From positions 4,434,501 through 4,498,500 of the forward strand of contig NZ_CP025407.1 in assembly GCF_002847285.1 (NCBI RefSeq): DNA of 64,000 nucleotides, in the 5' to 3' direction. This document shows, one piece after another, positions 1 through 8,684 of this stretch. A program made the translations under genes and the position numbers. Origin of the DNA: Streptomyces sp. CMB-StM0423 (GTDB lineage: Bacteria > Actinomycetota > Actinomycetes > Streptomycetales > Streptomycetaceae). The first letter of the stretch is position 1; each line of letters begins with the position of its first letter. The notes under the pieces are model-generated. The model searched no databases. It worked only from the letters and a program-made list of their open reading frames with translations, and was not told where the DNA came from.

Positions 1-341
1 GGTCGTTCACGACCAGCACCGAGGTGGCGGCGGACGTCACCGCGCAGACCCTGACGCGGCTCGGGGAGGTCGCGGAGCAGTCGGCGCTGGCGGTCACCGC
101 GGCGCAGGACACGGCCCGCCGGATCGCCGAGCAGACGGACGCGCTGCACGCGATGGCGGAGAGCGTCACCGAACTGGCGACTTCGGTACGGGCCACGGAG
201 GTACGGGACTCGGCGGTACGGGCCGCGCCCGCGCCCGTAGCGGATCTCGTGCCCTCGGCGCCGGGGTGGCCCGGCGTTCACGACGACGAGCCCGCCGACC
301 GGCCGAAGGCCGCCGACCCGGCGGGCGGGGGCGCGCCGTGA
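1..341 (+). CDS. C-terminal tail of a protein cut by the window edge; possible MotA/ExbB/ZorA-like stator subunit
   Basis: The reading frame is open from base 3, so the 5' part lies outside the window and only the last 112 residues are visible. They form an Ala/Thr/Glu-rich helical stretch with heptad-like spacing (about residues 8-62), probably coiled coil, followed by a Pro/Ala-rich tail. No catalytic motif is visible. The stop overlaps the GTG of the next gene (GTGA at 338-341), so the two are translationally coupled. That next gene has a MotB/ExbD-like single-pass helix, and such proteins pair with MotA/ExbB/ZorA channel subunits whose cytoplasmic tails can be helical. The stator assignment is therefore inference from the neighbour; the membrane part is not in view. 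Confidence 0.45.
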   Translation, partial: SFTTSTEVAADVTAQTLTRLGEVAEQSALAVTAAQDTARRIAEQTDALHAMAESVTELATSVRATEVRDSAVRAAPAPVADLVPSAPGWPGVHDDEPADRPKAADPAGGGAP

Positions 342-832
342 GGTCCGGGCGCCGGTCCGGGCGGCTGCACCCGTTACACCTCGCCGGCTGGCTCTTCGCC
401 GACGTGCTGCTGGTGCTTGCCCTCATCGCCATGGGCGACCAGGGCGATCCCGCCGCCGCCCGGCAGCCCGCGCCCGGCGCCTCGTCCCCCGGCGCCGAAT
501 CGCCGAAGCCGTCGCCCAGCCCGTCGGGGCCGCGGGCCGTGGAGCGCAAGCCGGTGAAGATCGCGCTGGAGGCCGACTCCTCGGACCGTACGCGCATCGT
601 CCAGCAGCTCCGCAAGGCCACCGCGAAGTACGAGGGCCGCCAGGCCGCCATCGTGCTCACCTTCGGCCACCACCAGGACGCCGGGGCCGGCGTCGCCTAC
701 GCGGGCCGTATCAACTCCCTGCTCGGCGAGGCCCGCCCGCGGATGTTCCGCGGCGCGACCACCCGCGACTTCGTGCTGCTCAGGGGCGGCGGCGGGCGCG
801 CGGACCTGGAGATCTACTTCTACACCTACTGA
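338..832 (+). CDS. Single-pass membrane protein, MotB/ExbD/ZorB-like, of a TerY-P operon
   Basis: 164 residues. The start is the GTG at 338 that overlaps the previous stop; the in-frame ATG upstream would only add an Arg-rich translation of the preceding gene. Residues about 9-28 form one membrane helix, with an acidic residue in its first turn (GWLFADVLLVLALIAMG). That is the layout of MotB, ExbD and ZorB, whose helix Asp takes part in ion flow. A Pro/Ser-rich linker (about 30-65) follows, then a roughly 95-residue alpha/beta domain (starting near VKIALEAD and ending LEIYFYTY) that could be a small OmpA-like or ExbD-like periplasmic domain. It lies 39 bp before the VWA gene in an apparent five-gene operon. 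The stator reading is inference; a generic membrane anchor for the operon is the alternative. Confidence 0.55.
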   Translation: MRSGRRSGRLHPLHLAGWLFADVLLVLALIAMGDQGDPAAARQPAPGASSPGAESPKPSPSPSGPRAVERKPVKIALEADSSDRTRIVQQLRKATAKYEGRQAAIVLTFGHHQDAGAGVAYAGRINSLLGEARPRMFRGATTRDFVLLRGGGGRADLEIYFYTY

Positions 833-871
833 CGCCGACCCCACGGCCACGCTGAACCAGAGGAAACGCCC

Positions 872-1537
872 GTGCAGATCCTGCCCTTCTACCTGGTGTG
901 CGACGAGTCGGGCTCGATGAGCGGCGCGCCCATCGAGGCCATCAACAACGCGCTGCCCGACCTGCACCAGGAGATCAGCACCAACCCCACGGTGGCCGAC
1001 AAGACGCGCTTCGCCCTCATCGGCTTCTCCGACGACGCCAAGGTGCTCCAGCCGCTGGTGGACCTCAGCGAGCTGAGCGACCTGCCCGCGCTCGCCGCCG
1101 GGGGAGTCACGTCGTACGGGCAGGCGTTCCGGGTCCTCCAGGCGTGCATCGAGACGGACGTGACCGACCTGAAGGCCGAGGGCCACGAGGTCTACCGGCC
1201 GGTGGCGTTCTTCCTCTCCGACGGGGTGCCCACCGACGACGGGTGGGAGGAGACGCTGCGGGAGCTGACCGAGTCGCGCTACTGCCCCAAGATCATCGCG
1301 TTCGGCATCGGCGAGGCGGACACCGCCACGATCAGCCGGGTCGCCAACTTCCGCGCGTTCATGCAGCAGGACTCCGCCATCTCGCCCGCCGCCGCGCTGC
1401 GTGAGTTCGCGGCGAGCCTGACCCGGTCCATCGTGCGCTCGGCGAGCAGCATCTCCGCGGACGGCCGCGGCGACTTCACGCTCGCCGTGGACGACACGGT
1501 GCCCGGGTTCCAGACGGTCGCGCTGGACAAGCTCTGA
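872..1537 (+). CDS. TerY-like von Willebrand factor A domain protein
   Basis: 221 residues, starting at GTG 872 behind an AGAGGAAA ribosome-binding site. The whole protein is one VWA domain. The MIDAS metal site is DESGSMS at residues 11-17 (DxSxS), with a later Thr in the GGVTSYG loop and an Asp in the FLSDGVPTDD segment, so metal binding should be intact. There is no signal peptide, so it acts in the cytoplasm. VWA proteins of this short type (TerY) accompany a PP2C phosphatase and a kinase as the TerY-P triad described in Ter-type stress-response systems. Here PP2C and kinase follow directly, which supports the call. The partner bound by the MIDAS site is unknown. Confidence 0.85.
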   Translation: MQILPFYLVCDESGSMSGAPIEAINNALPDLHQEISTNPTVADKTRFALIGFSDDAKVLQPLVDLSELSDLPALAAGGVTSYGQAFRVLQACIETDVTDLKAEGHEVYRPVAFFLSDGVPTDDGWEETLRELTESRYCPKIIAFGIGEADTATISRVANFRAFMQQDSAISPAAALREFAASLTRSIVRSASSISADGRGDFTLAVDDTVPGFQTVALDKL

Positions 1538-1562
1538 CGCGGGGGAGGTTCGGACCGTCACC

Positions 1563-2663
1563 ATGGACCGTCAGACACCGCCGGAGGGCGGTACGCCGCT
1601 CACCCACGGCACGCGCAGCGACGGAGGCAGCGACACAGGCAGCGACGGACTGCTCGAAGGGCTCCCGCCCGAGATCAGGCGCGCCATCATCCAGCCCCGT
1701 CACCAGGCGCCCCCGCCAGAGGCCGACCGCGGCGTGCCCGAGCACGCCGGGCGGCCGCCGAGTTACCCGCCGCGGCCCCTGGGCCTGCCCGCCGTACGCG
1801 ACGGTGACCTGCTCGCCGCCGTGGTGCCCGACAGCGTCGTCGACGGCGCCGAGTTGGGGCCGCTGACCGTCCGGGCCGCGTCCGTACGGGGCGACTCCCA
1901 CCGGTGGCGGGCGGAGTGCCGGCAGGACGCGCTCGGCGTGACCCGGCTCGGCCCGGCGGGCGACGGGGGCGGGGCCGGGCTGCAGGACTTCGCCGGCAGC
2001 GACGGGCTGCTGCTGCTCGCGGTCGCCGACGGGGTCGGCTCCGCGCCGCTGTCCCACCGCGGCGCGCACGCCGCCGTCGGCTGTGTCGCCCGGCAACTCG
2101 ACGGGGCCGCCGCGGCGTTGGCCGATGCGCTGCGCGCCGGGGACGGCACGGGGTTCGTCGCCCTGGCGGAGCGGGCGGTCGCCGCGGCCGCGGCGGAGCT
2201 GCGGGCGTCGATCGACGCGCCCCCGGCCGCGTACGCCACCACGTTCCGCGCCCTGGTCGTCCCGCTCGACCCCGCCGTCCGGGTACGCGGCTTCCTCGGG
2301 GTCGGCGACGGCGGCCTGTTCCGGCTGCGCGACCGCAGTTGGTGGGACCTGGACCGCCCTGCGGCCACCACCGGCCCCGGCGGCGTCATCGACACCGGCA
2401 CCGCCGCCCTCCCGGACGCGTACCAGCAGGTCAGCGCCCGCCTCCTGGAGCCGTCCGAGCCCGGGGACGTGCTGGTGCTGTGCACGGACGGGTTCTCCGG
2501 ACCGCTCGCCGGCGAGAAGGAGTTCCGCGAGCACGTGGCGGAGCAGTGGGGGCACACCGCCGCCGTACCGCAGCCCTCGGACTTCCTCTGGCACGCGCAG
2601 ACCCGGCTGAAGTCCTACGACGACGACCGCACGCTCATCTGTCTCTGGGAGGGCATCGGGTGA
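1563..2663 (+). CDS. PP2C-family protein serine/threonine phosphatase of the TerY-P triad
   Basis: 366 residues from ATG 1563. An N-terminal disordered region of about 90 residues rich in Gly/Pro precedes a PP2C-type domain. Diagnostic pieces are GDSHRW near the domain start, LLLAVADGVGSAPLSHRGA carrying the metal-binding Asp and Gly, and LVLCTDGFSGPL near residue 305, the usual late metal-ligand motif. A helical C-terminus (DDDRTLICLWEG) includes the DD(N/R) end motif of the fold. It should dephosphorylate Ser/Thr residues using Mn/Mg. The stop overlaps the GTG of the kinase gene by 4 bp, so phosphatase and kinase are translationally coupled, as expected for opposing enzymes of one switch. 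Confidence 0.85.
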   Translation: MDRQTPPEGGTPLTHGTRSDGGSDTGSDGLLEGLPPEIRRAIIQPRHQAPPPEADRGVPEHAGRPPSYPPRPLGLPAVRDGDLLAAVVPDSVVDGAELGPLTVRAASVRGDSHRWRAECRQDALGVTRLGPAGDGGGAGLQDFAGSDGLLLLAVADGVGSAPLSHRGAHAAVGCVARQLDGAAAALADALRAGDGTGFVALAERAVAAAAAELRASIDAPPAAYATTFRALVVPLDPAVRVRGFLGVGDGGLFRLRDRSWWDLDRPAATTGPGGVIDTGTAALPDAYQQVSARLLEPSEPGDVLVLCTDGFSGPLAGEKEFREHVAEQWGHTAAVPQPSDFLWHAQTRLKSYDDDRTLICLWEGIG

Positions 2664-3616
2664 CCGCCGACGACGGTACGGACGTGCCGCTGGCCTCCCT
2701 GGCCTCCGACGGCAAGATCGGCGACGGCGGCCAGGGCGAGGTGCACGCGCTACGGGACCTCCCCGGCCTGCTCTACAAGAGCTACCGCGCGCCGCACGAG
2801 GCCGACGGCAAGGCGCTGGCCGCGCTCGTCGGCGTACACCGCGCACTGCCGCCGGAGGAGCGCGCGCATCTGGACGCGCGCGCCGCGTGGCCGCTGTGCC
2901 GGGTGGTGGACGGCGGGCGCGCGGTCGGCTTCCTGATGCACCGGGCCCCGGCGACGATGACGTGGCAGGCTCCCAACGGCGCGGCGAAGCTCACCGAGTT
3001 GCAGTTCCTGCTGCGCGAGCCGAAGCCATCCTGGCAGAGCATCGCCCAGCCCGCGGCAGGCCAGCGCCGGGAACTCGCGCTGGCGCTGGTCGAGCTGGTC
3101 GAGCGGCTGCACGGGTGGGGGCTGGTGCTCGGCGACGTCTCGCAGGCCAACATCCTGTGGACCGTACGCCCCGGGCCCGCCGTCTACCTGCTGGACTGCG
3201 ACGGCTTCCGGGTCGCGGGACGCGCCCCCGTCCTCGCCCAGGCCGACACCCCCGACTGGGGCGACCCGCTGGCCCCGGTCGGCTCCGCCACCGTGGACAG
3301 CGACCGCTACAAGGCCGCGCTCGCCGCGGGCCGCATCCTCGCCCGGGACGCGTACACCGCCCCCGGGCGGAAACTCCCCCTGGTCGCAGGCGAGCTGGAC
3401 GAGCGCCAGGAAGCGGCCGTACGCGACCGCTACGCCCAGGCCGCCGGCGCGTACGGCACCCGCCCCACCCTCGCCGAGTGGCGCACCGCCCTCGTCGGCC
3501 GCGACGTCATCCGCCTCACCGCCGCCACCCCCGCCCCCCGGCCGCCGGTGAACCTCGCGATGCTGGACGGCGTCCGGGACCGCGGCACGATCCCGCTGCG
3601 GCCGCCGCGGGACTGA
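2660..3616 (+). CDS. Serine/threonine protein kinase of the TerY-P triad
   Basis: 318 residues. The GTG at 2660 overlaps the PP2C stop; the frame stays open far upstream but only as shadow sequence. The kinase fold is recognisable: glycine-rich loop GDGGQGEVH (about residues 22-30), candidate VAIK-type lysine in LLYKSY, catalytic loop LVLGDVSQANIL (about 155-166) with Asp and Asn, and DCDGF at the usual DFG position. There is no membrane helix or sensor domain, so it is cytoplasmic. A roughly 90-residue C-terminal extension ends in a basic Pro/Arg tail. Kinases of this compact type occur with TerY-like VWA and PP2C proteins. The ligand or stress that activates it cannot be read from the sequence. 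Confidence 0.8.
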   Translation: MTADDGTDVPLASLASDGKIGDGGQGEVHALRDLPGLLYKSYRAPHEADGKALAALVGVHRALPPEERAHLDARAAWPLCRVVDGGRAVGFLMHRAPATMTWQAPNGAAKLTELQFLLREPKPSWQSIAQPAAGQRRELALALVELVERLHGWGLVLGDVSQANILWTVRPGPAVYLLDCDGFRVAGRAPVLAQADTPDWGDPLAPVGSATVDSDRYKAALAAGRILARDAYTAPGRKLPLVAGELDERQEAAVRDRYAQAAGAYGTRPTLAEWRTALVGRDVIRLTAATPAPRPPVNLAMLDGVRDRGTIPLRPPRD

Positions 3617-3629
3617 GCGGCCACCCTCC

Positions 3630-4349
<720 letters not shown>

Positions 4350-4355
4350 GGCGGG

Positions 4356-5667
4356 TCACTTGCCTTTCGTGAGGATGGTGCGGGGGCTGAGGCTCAGCAC
4401 GGACGCGGCGGGGATCGCGGTGGCCAGCAGCGCGATGCCGAGCCCGGCGCCGCCGACGACGGCGAGGTCCGCCGGGTCGAGCGCCACGGCAATCCGGTCG
4501 ATGGGCTCGGCGCCGTCCACGGGCCGGTCGCCGGGGCTCGCGCCCTCGTCGATCCCGGTGCTGCCGGGGGCCGGGGGCTCCCAGGCGTCGATCTCCCGCT
4601 GGGCGGACGCGGCTTCCCTGCCCAGCAGGCTCTGCCCGGCGCTCTGGGTCAGGCCCGGCGCGAGCAGTGCGCCCAGGCCGACGGCGACGAGCGCGACGGC
4701 GGCGATCTCCAGGGACTGCTGGGCGACGAGCTTCCACTTCTTCTCGCCGATGCCCAGCAGCACGCCGTACTCCGTACGGCGCTGCCTGACGGCCAGGTTG
4801 ACCAGCAGGGCGAGCACGGCGACACCGGCGAGGCCGATGAGCCACATCGCGACGGTGGCGGTGGTGCGGATGCTCCCCAGCGGGCCGGTCATCTGCCGGA
4901 CGGCCTGGTCGTTGGCGTCCAGCCGGAAGCCGTCGAGCGCGGCGCCCGCGACGCGCTTCGCCCCGCTGGTGAACGCGGCCTGCTCCTCGGCGCCGTCCAG
5001 GAGGAACGTCGCCTTGGTGACCTGCGGGCGCCCGCCGCCGGCGCCGAGGGAGCCGATGCCGCCGACGGTCCCGTAGACCATGTTCGCCGGGCTGATCAGG
5101 TGCTCCGGTTCCGGCTCGTCGGTGGGGCGGGGGTCGCGGAAGACGCCGGCGACGGTGAAGACGGCGGTGGTCTTCTCGTCGTTGCCGGTCACCTCGATCT
5201 CGTCGCCGGCCTTGAGGTCGTTCGTACGGGCCAGCCGCTCCTCGATCGGGCGTGATCCCCCGCCCCGAGGTGATCCGGACGGAGCCGTACGAGAAGGGGA
5301 GCAGCAGCCCCGAGTCGTGTATCCCGGTGACCGCCAGCGGGAGTCCGCCGGTGCCCCCGCCCGGCTCGCCCGGCGCCAGCGGGGCGAAGCCGTCCGCCCC
5401 GGCCCGTACCGGCACCTGGAGGTTGTGGCGGTGTACGACGTCCGCCGCGCCGAGCCGGTCCGCGCGGGCCACGTGCAGGCCCTCCTTCAGCACCGTCACG
5501 TCCACGCCGATGTCCCGCTGCGCGTCCGCCTCCCGGCGGTCGGCGGCGGACCGGAGCAGGAAGCCGCCGAGCAGCAGCGTGCAGATGACGGCGAAGATCC
5601 CCAGCAGCACCGCGGTCCTGGACTTCCGGGCCGCCAGCGACATCCCGGCCCGCTTGACGAAGTTCAT
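4356..5667 (-). pseudogene. FtsX/MacB-type ABC permease interrupted by a frameshift
   Basis: The N-terminal part starts at ATG 5667 (MNFVKRAGMSLAARK) and has a first membrane helix (AVLLGIFAVICTLLLGGFLL). It then reads as a plausible extracytoplasmic domain down to about 5255-5270. From there the conserved continuation (IEERLARTNDLKAGDEIEV) lies in another frame, which runs to the stop at 4356. That half carries three more helices (TTATVAMWLIGLAGVAVLALL, a helix near AAVALVAVGLGALLAPG, and AVVGGAGLGIALLATAIPAASV) and the usual FtsX end LSPRTILTKGK. Together they give a normal permease of about 430 residues. The break lies in a G/C-rich run, so a sequencing indel is as likely as a real mutation. 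The downstream ATPase is intact. Confidence 0.75.
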
Positions 5668-5703
5668 GGGGGAGACGAAAGCAGCCGGGTGCTTGCAGCC
5701 GGA

Positions 5704-5734
5704 TAAGTGCGTGACAGCGGCATAAGCGCACTTA
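5704..5734. promoter_or_regulatory. Inverted repeat between the ABC exporter and the two-component operon
   Basis: TAAGTGCG at 5704-5711 and its exact complement CGCACTTA at 5727-5734 are separated by 15 bp. They sit in the 102-bp divergent intergenic region, 37 bp upstream of the permease start and 36 bp upstream of the response-regulator start. Related half-sites (ATAAGTGCG and ATAAGCGCA) also repeat in direct orientation. A binding site for the adjacent OmpR-type regulator is the simplest reading, but this is inference. Confidence 0.4.
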
Positions 5735-5769
5735 CGCGGCTGCAATCGCCGTCCTGGTTCGATGGGGCG

Positions 5770-6432
5770 ATGAGAGTCCTGGTAGCGGAGGACCACCGCA
5801 TCCTGGCCCGCACCCTCGCCACCGGCCTGCGCCGGCAGGCCATGGCGGTGGACGTCGCCCACGCCGGCGACGAGGCCGAAGCGATGTGCCTGCTCACCGA
5901 GTACGACGTGCTGATCCTCGACCGCGACCTGCCGGGCCTGAGCGGCGACGAGGTGTGCCGGCGGCTGCGCGCGGCCGAGGACCCGCCGCGGATCCTGATG
6001 CTGACGGCCGCGGGCGAGGTCACCGACAAGGTCTACGGGCTGACCGCGCTCGGCGCCGACGACTACCTCGCCAAGCCCTTCGACTTCGCCGAACTCGTCG
6101 CGCGGGTACGCACCCTGAGCCGCAGGGCGCACAAGCCGGCGCCCGGCACGCTGGAGTTCGCGGGCATCGTCCTGGACCCGGTCCGGCACCGCGTCCACGC
6201 GCACGGCCGGCCCGTGGACCTGACGCCCCGGGAGTTCGCGGTGCTGCACCTCCTGCTACGGGCCGGGGGCGCACCGGTGCCGCACGCCACCCTCGTCCGT
6301 ACCGTCTGGGACGAGCACCTCGACCCGCGCACCAGCGCCGTCCGCGCCACCGTCAGCCGGCTGCGCGGCAAGCTCGGCGGGGGCGGCATGATCGCCGCCG
6401 ACACCGGGGAGGGCTACCGGCTGTGCGGCTGA
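5770..6432 (+). CDS. OmpR/PhoB-family response regulator
   Basis: 220 residues from ATG 5770; the reading frame opens 63 bp earlier but that extension lies in the divergent promoter. The receiver domain (1-115) has the acidic pair E7/D8, phospho-acceptor D51 (VLILDRDLPG) and the conserved Lys in YLAKPFDF. A winged-helix DNA-binding domain (about 125-218) contains LTPREFAVLHLLL and ends GEGYRLCG. The sensor kinase gene overlaps its end by 10 bp. Its likely targets are its own promoter and the divergent ABC exporter. Confidence 0.92.
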   Translation: MRVLVAEDHRILARTLATGLRRQAMAVDVAHAGDEAEAMCLLTEYDVLILDRDLPGLSGDEVCRRLRAAEDPPRILMLTAAGEVTDKVYGLTALGADDYLAKPFDFAELVARVRTLSRRAHKPAPGTLEFAGIVLDPVRHRVHAHGRPVDLTPREFAVLHLLLRAGGAPVPHATLVRTVWDEHLDPRTSAVRATVSRLRGKLGGGGMIAADTGEGYRLCG

Positions 6433-7613
6433 ACCCCCGCGCGCTGCTGCGCCGGCTGCCGTTCCGGGCCCGTCTCACCGCGGCGATCACCGGCCTCTTC
6501 CTGCTCACCGGCACCGGCCTGCTGGCCTTCGTCGTGGTCCTCGCCCGGCACGGGACGGCCGAGAAGGTCGACGGCCTGGACATCTCGTACCACCCGACCG
6601 CGGACCGGCCGATCACGGGCGCACTCCCCACGTACGCCTCCGGGCGGGGGGCACCCGGCGACTCCCTTGAGATCAGGAAGATGGAGGAGACCGTCCAGGC
6701 CGTCCAGGACACCGCGCTGCGGCAGATGGTCGTCTGGTCCGCGGTCGGCGTCCTGGTCCTGGCGCTGCTGGCCGGGTTCCTCGGCTGGTGGCTGGCGGGC
6801 CGGGCGCTGCGTCCCGTCGCGTCCATGACGGCGGCCGCGCGCCGCATCAGCGAGCAGAACCTGCACCAGCGGCTGGCCCTGACCGGTCCCGACGACGAGC
6901 TGCACCGCCTCGCCGACACCTTCGACGCCATGCTCGACGGCCTGGAGCGCGCCTTCGAGAGCCAGCGGCGCTTCGTCGCCAACGCCTCCCACGAACTCAA
7001 GACGCCCCTCGCCGCCCAGCGCACCAGCCTCCAGGTCGGCCTCGCCGACCCGCTGCCGGAGCCCCTCGCGGAGGTACGCGCCGACCTGCTCGCCACCAAC
7101 CGCGAGGCGGAGCGACTGGTCGACGCCCTGCTGCTGCTCGCCCGCAGCGACCGTGGCCTGGACGAGACCGAACGGGTGGACCTCACCGCCACGACCCGCC
7201 TGGTCGCCGCGGACCTCGCCGCCGCGGCCGGGGAGCGGCGGGTCGACCTCACCGTCGAGGCGGCGGACGCCGCGCTCGTACGGGGGGACCGCGTCCTGCT
7301 GCGGCACCTGCTGACCAACGTCGTCCGCAACGCGGTCCAGTACAACCACGCGGGCGGGCACGTCCGCGTACGCATCGAGGACCGCACCGTGACGGTGGCC
7401 AACACCGGCCCGCCCGTCCCCGCCGGCAAGATCCCGGCGCTCTTCGAGCCCTTCCGCCGCCTCACCCCCGACCGCACGGCCCCCACCCCGGGCCACGGCC
7501 TGGGCCTGGCCATCGCCGCCTCCATCGCCGAGGCCCACGCCGCCGACCTGACCGCCGCCCCGGCCCCGTCGGGTGGCCTGACGGTCACCCTCCGCCTCCC
7601 TCCGCCGCCCTGA
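6423..7613 (+). CDS. Sensor histidine kinase (HAMP-HisKA-HATPase)
   Basis: 396 residues from GTG 6423, overlapping the response-regulator gene by 10 bp. Order of domains: first helix about residues 20-40 (ITGLFLLTGTGLLAFVVVLA), an extracytoplasmic loop of only about 60 residues, second helix about 100-128 (VGVLVLALLAGFLGWWLAG), HAMP linker, HisKA with phospho-acceptor H190 in NASHELKTPL, then the ATPase domain with the N box (NVVRNAVQYN) and G box (GHGLGLAIA). All catalytic boxes are present. The short sensor loop and the divergent exporter suggest sensing of a compound at the membrane surface; this is inference. A hairpin at 7614-7637 follows immediately. Confidence 0.92.
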   Translation: MRLNPRALLRRLPFRARLTAAITGLFLLTGTGLLAFVVVLARHGTAEKVDGLDISYHPTADRPITGALPTYASGRGAPGDSLEIRKMEETVQAVQDTALRQMVVWSAVGVLVLALLAGFLGWWLAGRALRPVASMTAAARRISEQNLHQRLALTGPDDELHRLADTFDAMLDGLERAFESQRRFVANASHELKTPLAAQRTSLQVGLADPLPEPLAEVRADLLATNREAERLVDALLLLARSDRGLDETERVDLTATTRLVAADLAAAAGERRVDLTVEAADAALVRGDRVLLRHLLTNVVRNAVQYNHAGGHVRVRIEDRTVTVANTGPPVPAGKIPALFEPFRRLTPDRTAPTPGHGLGLAIAASIAEAHAADLTAAPAPSGGLTVTLRLPPPP

Positions 7614-7637
7614 TCCGGACGGCTGCGGCCGTCCGGA
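7614..7637 (+). terminator. Hairpin terminator after the histidine kinase
   Basis: A perfect 10-bp stem (TCCGGACGGC / GCCGTCCGGA) with a TGCG loop directly follows the kinase stop. There is no T-run, which is usual for Streptomyces terminators. Confidence 0.6.
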
Positions 7638-7821
7638 CGGCCTGTGTTATTCTGGATAAGTTGCAGTTGTGGTTCCCATGCATTGTGCGTGCGCCTGCCG
7701 GCTTTGACCTCGGGCGCATTTTTGTTTTTCGGTGCTTGCTCCGGATCGGGAATTCATCGCGGCGACGCGGGATCATGCACACGTATGTCCCCGGTATGCC
7801 CCCAAGAAGGAGACACAAGCC

Positions 7822-8025
7822 ATGGCAAACGGAACCGTGAAGTGGTTCAACAGCGAAAAGGGCTTCGGATTCATCGCCCAGGACGGCGGCGGCGCCGACG
7901 TCTTCGCCCACCACTCCAACATCGACGCGCAGGGCTTCCGTGAGCTGGTCGAGGGCCAGCAGGTGGAGTTCGACGTCGTTCAGGGCCAGAAGGGCCTCCA
8001 GGCGGAGAACATCCGCATCGTCTGA
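7822..8025 (+). CDS. Cold-shock protein (CspA family)
   Basis: 67 residues from ATG 7822, with the ribosome-binding site AAGAAGGAGA ending 10 bp before it. It is a single OB-fold cold-shock domain with both RNA-binding motifs, KWFNSEKGFGFI (RNP1) and DVFAHHSNI (RNP2). Such proteins bind single-stranded nucleic acid and keep mRNA unfolded. The roughly 180-bp stretch in front contains locally AT-rich runs (GCATTTTTGTTTTT near 7717-7730) and no ORF, consistent with a long structured leader as in other csp genes. A strong terminator at 8055-8084 makes it a single-gene unit. Confidence 0.97.
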   Translation: MANGTVKWFNSEKGFGFIAQDGGGADVFAHHSNIDAQGFRELVEGQQVEFDVVQGQKGLQAENIRIV

Positions 8026-8054
8026 TCCGGATGACGCGGCGCAAGCCGCAGCAC

Positions 8055-8084
8055 AAGGGGCCGTGCCGCAGGGCACGGCCCCTT
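8055..8084 (+). terminator. Strong rho-independent-type terminator after the cold-shock gene
   Basis: A perfect 13-bp stem (AAGGGGCCGTGCC / GGCACGGCCCCTT) with a GCAG loop lies 30 bp after the stop. Confidence 0.85.
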
Positions 8085-8139
8085 GCTGTGCGGTACGCGG
8101 TCCCGGTACGGGGTCCCCGGCCCGCTCAACTGCGTGCAG

Positions 8140-8361
8140 TCAGAGTTTTTCCATGTGATCGTACGGAGCGGTGACCCGGACTTGGCACGAGCCGAAGTCG
8201 ACGAGCATCGCGACGCCGTTCTCGGCGGCGACGATCGTGCCCAGGCCGTACCGGTCGTGTGAGACCTTGTCGCCCGGTGCGAAGTCCTTGACCGCGGGGG
8301 CGACGGGCGCGTCGAAGGGGCTGGTGGGCAGGTGGCGCCGAGGCGCGGATGCTTTTTTCAT
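8140..8361 (-). CDS. Small KOW/CarD-like (SH3-type barrel) protein
   Basis: 73 residues. The start chosen is ATG 8361 (MKKASAPRRHLP); the longer open frame upstream is Arg/Pro-rich noise. After a basic, Pro-rich N-terminal 30 residues comes a compact beta segment, FAPGDKVSHDRYGLGTIVAA then VLVDFGS-like strands. This resembles the Tudor/KOW-like start of CarD and the C-terminal Tudor domain of UvrD-type helicases (GDxVxHxxxGxGxV). Such modules bind RNA polymerase or nucleic acid. Short proteins of this kind are common in Streptomyces but uncharacterised. It is convergent with the cold-shock gene. Confidence 0.7.
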   Translation of the reverse strand: MKKASAPRRHLPTSPFDAPVAPAVKDFAPGDKVSHDRYGLGTIVAAENGVAMLVDFGSCQVRVTAPYDHMEKL

Positions 8362-8684
8362 CGGAAGCCCAGTATGGGCTGCCGAGGCCACCCGCGTCCC
8401 GTCCGTACGTGATCCGTCTGCATCCGCGCCGTGCGGCGGACGCCCGCACGGCGCTCGGACGAGGGTTCTGAGCGACGAACCCGGTGGTCGTCCCGTCATC
8501 CGCCGTTGACCGTCCCTCCGGGACGTACGACGAGCCTCGGCGATCCCTCGCGGCAGCTCGACACCTCGGGCTCCCGACCCGCCGCGGGCTGCCCGCCCCC
8601 TTCCGCCCCCGGGAATACATGACCAGTCATGTTGTTGAGGGTGTACGCGCCCAGGCGGACGCGCAGAGCGAAGAGGAGAGGATC
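8362..8684. other. Divergent intergenic region between the KOW-like gene and the LLM operon
   Basis: 323 bp without a supported gene. Open frames through it have no credible codon pattern or start. The one clear element is the palindrome at 8617-8632. Promoters for both flanking genes must lie here, but no convincing -35/-10 pair can be assigned. Confidence 0.5.
8617..8632. promoter_or_regulatory. Putative MarR-type operator upstream of the LLM/MarR/FMN-reductase operon
   Basis: ACATGAC-CA-GTCATGT has perfect 7-bp arms around a 2-bp centre and begins 68 bp before the ATG at 8685. Its size and position fit a MarR dimer site, and the second gene of the operon encodes a MarR regulator. Autoregulation is inference. 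Confidence 0.5.

Noticed and set aside
374..1564. Long open frame on the minus strand opposite the TerY operon
   Set aside because: Arg/Ala/Gly-rich shadow of the real genes on the other strand; GC-rich DNA gives such frames everywhere.
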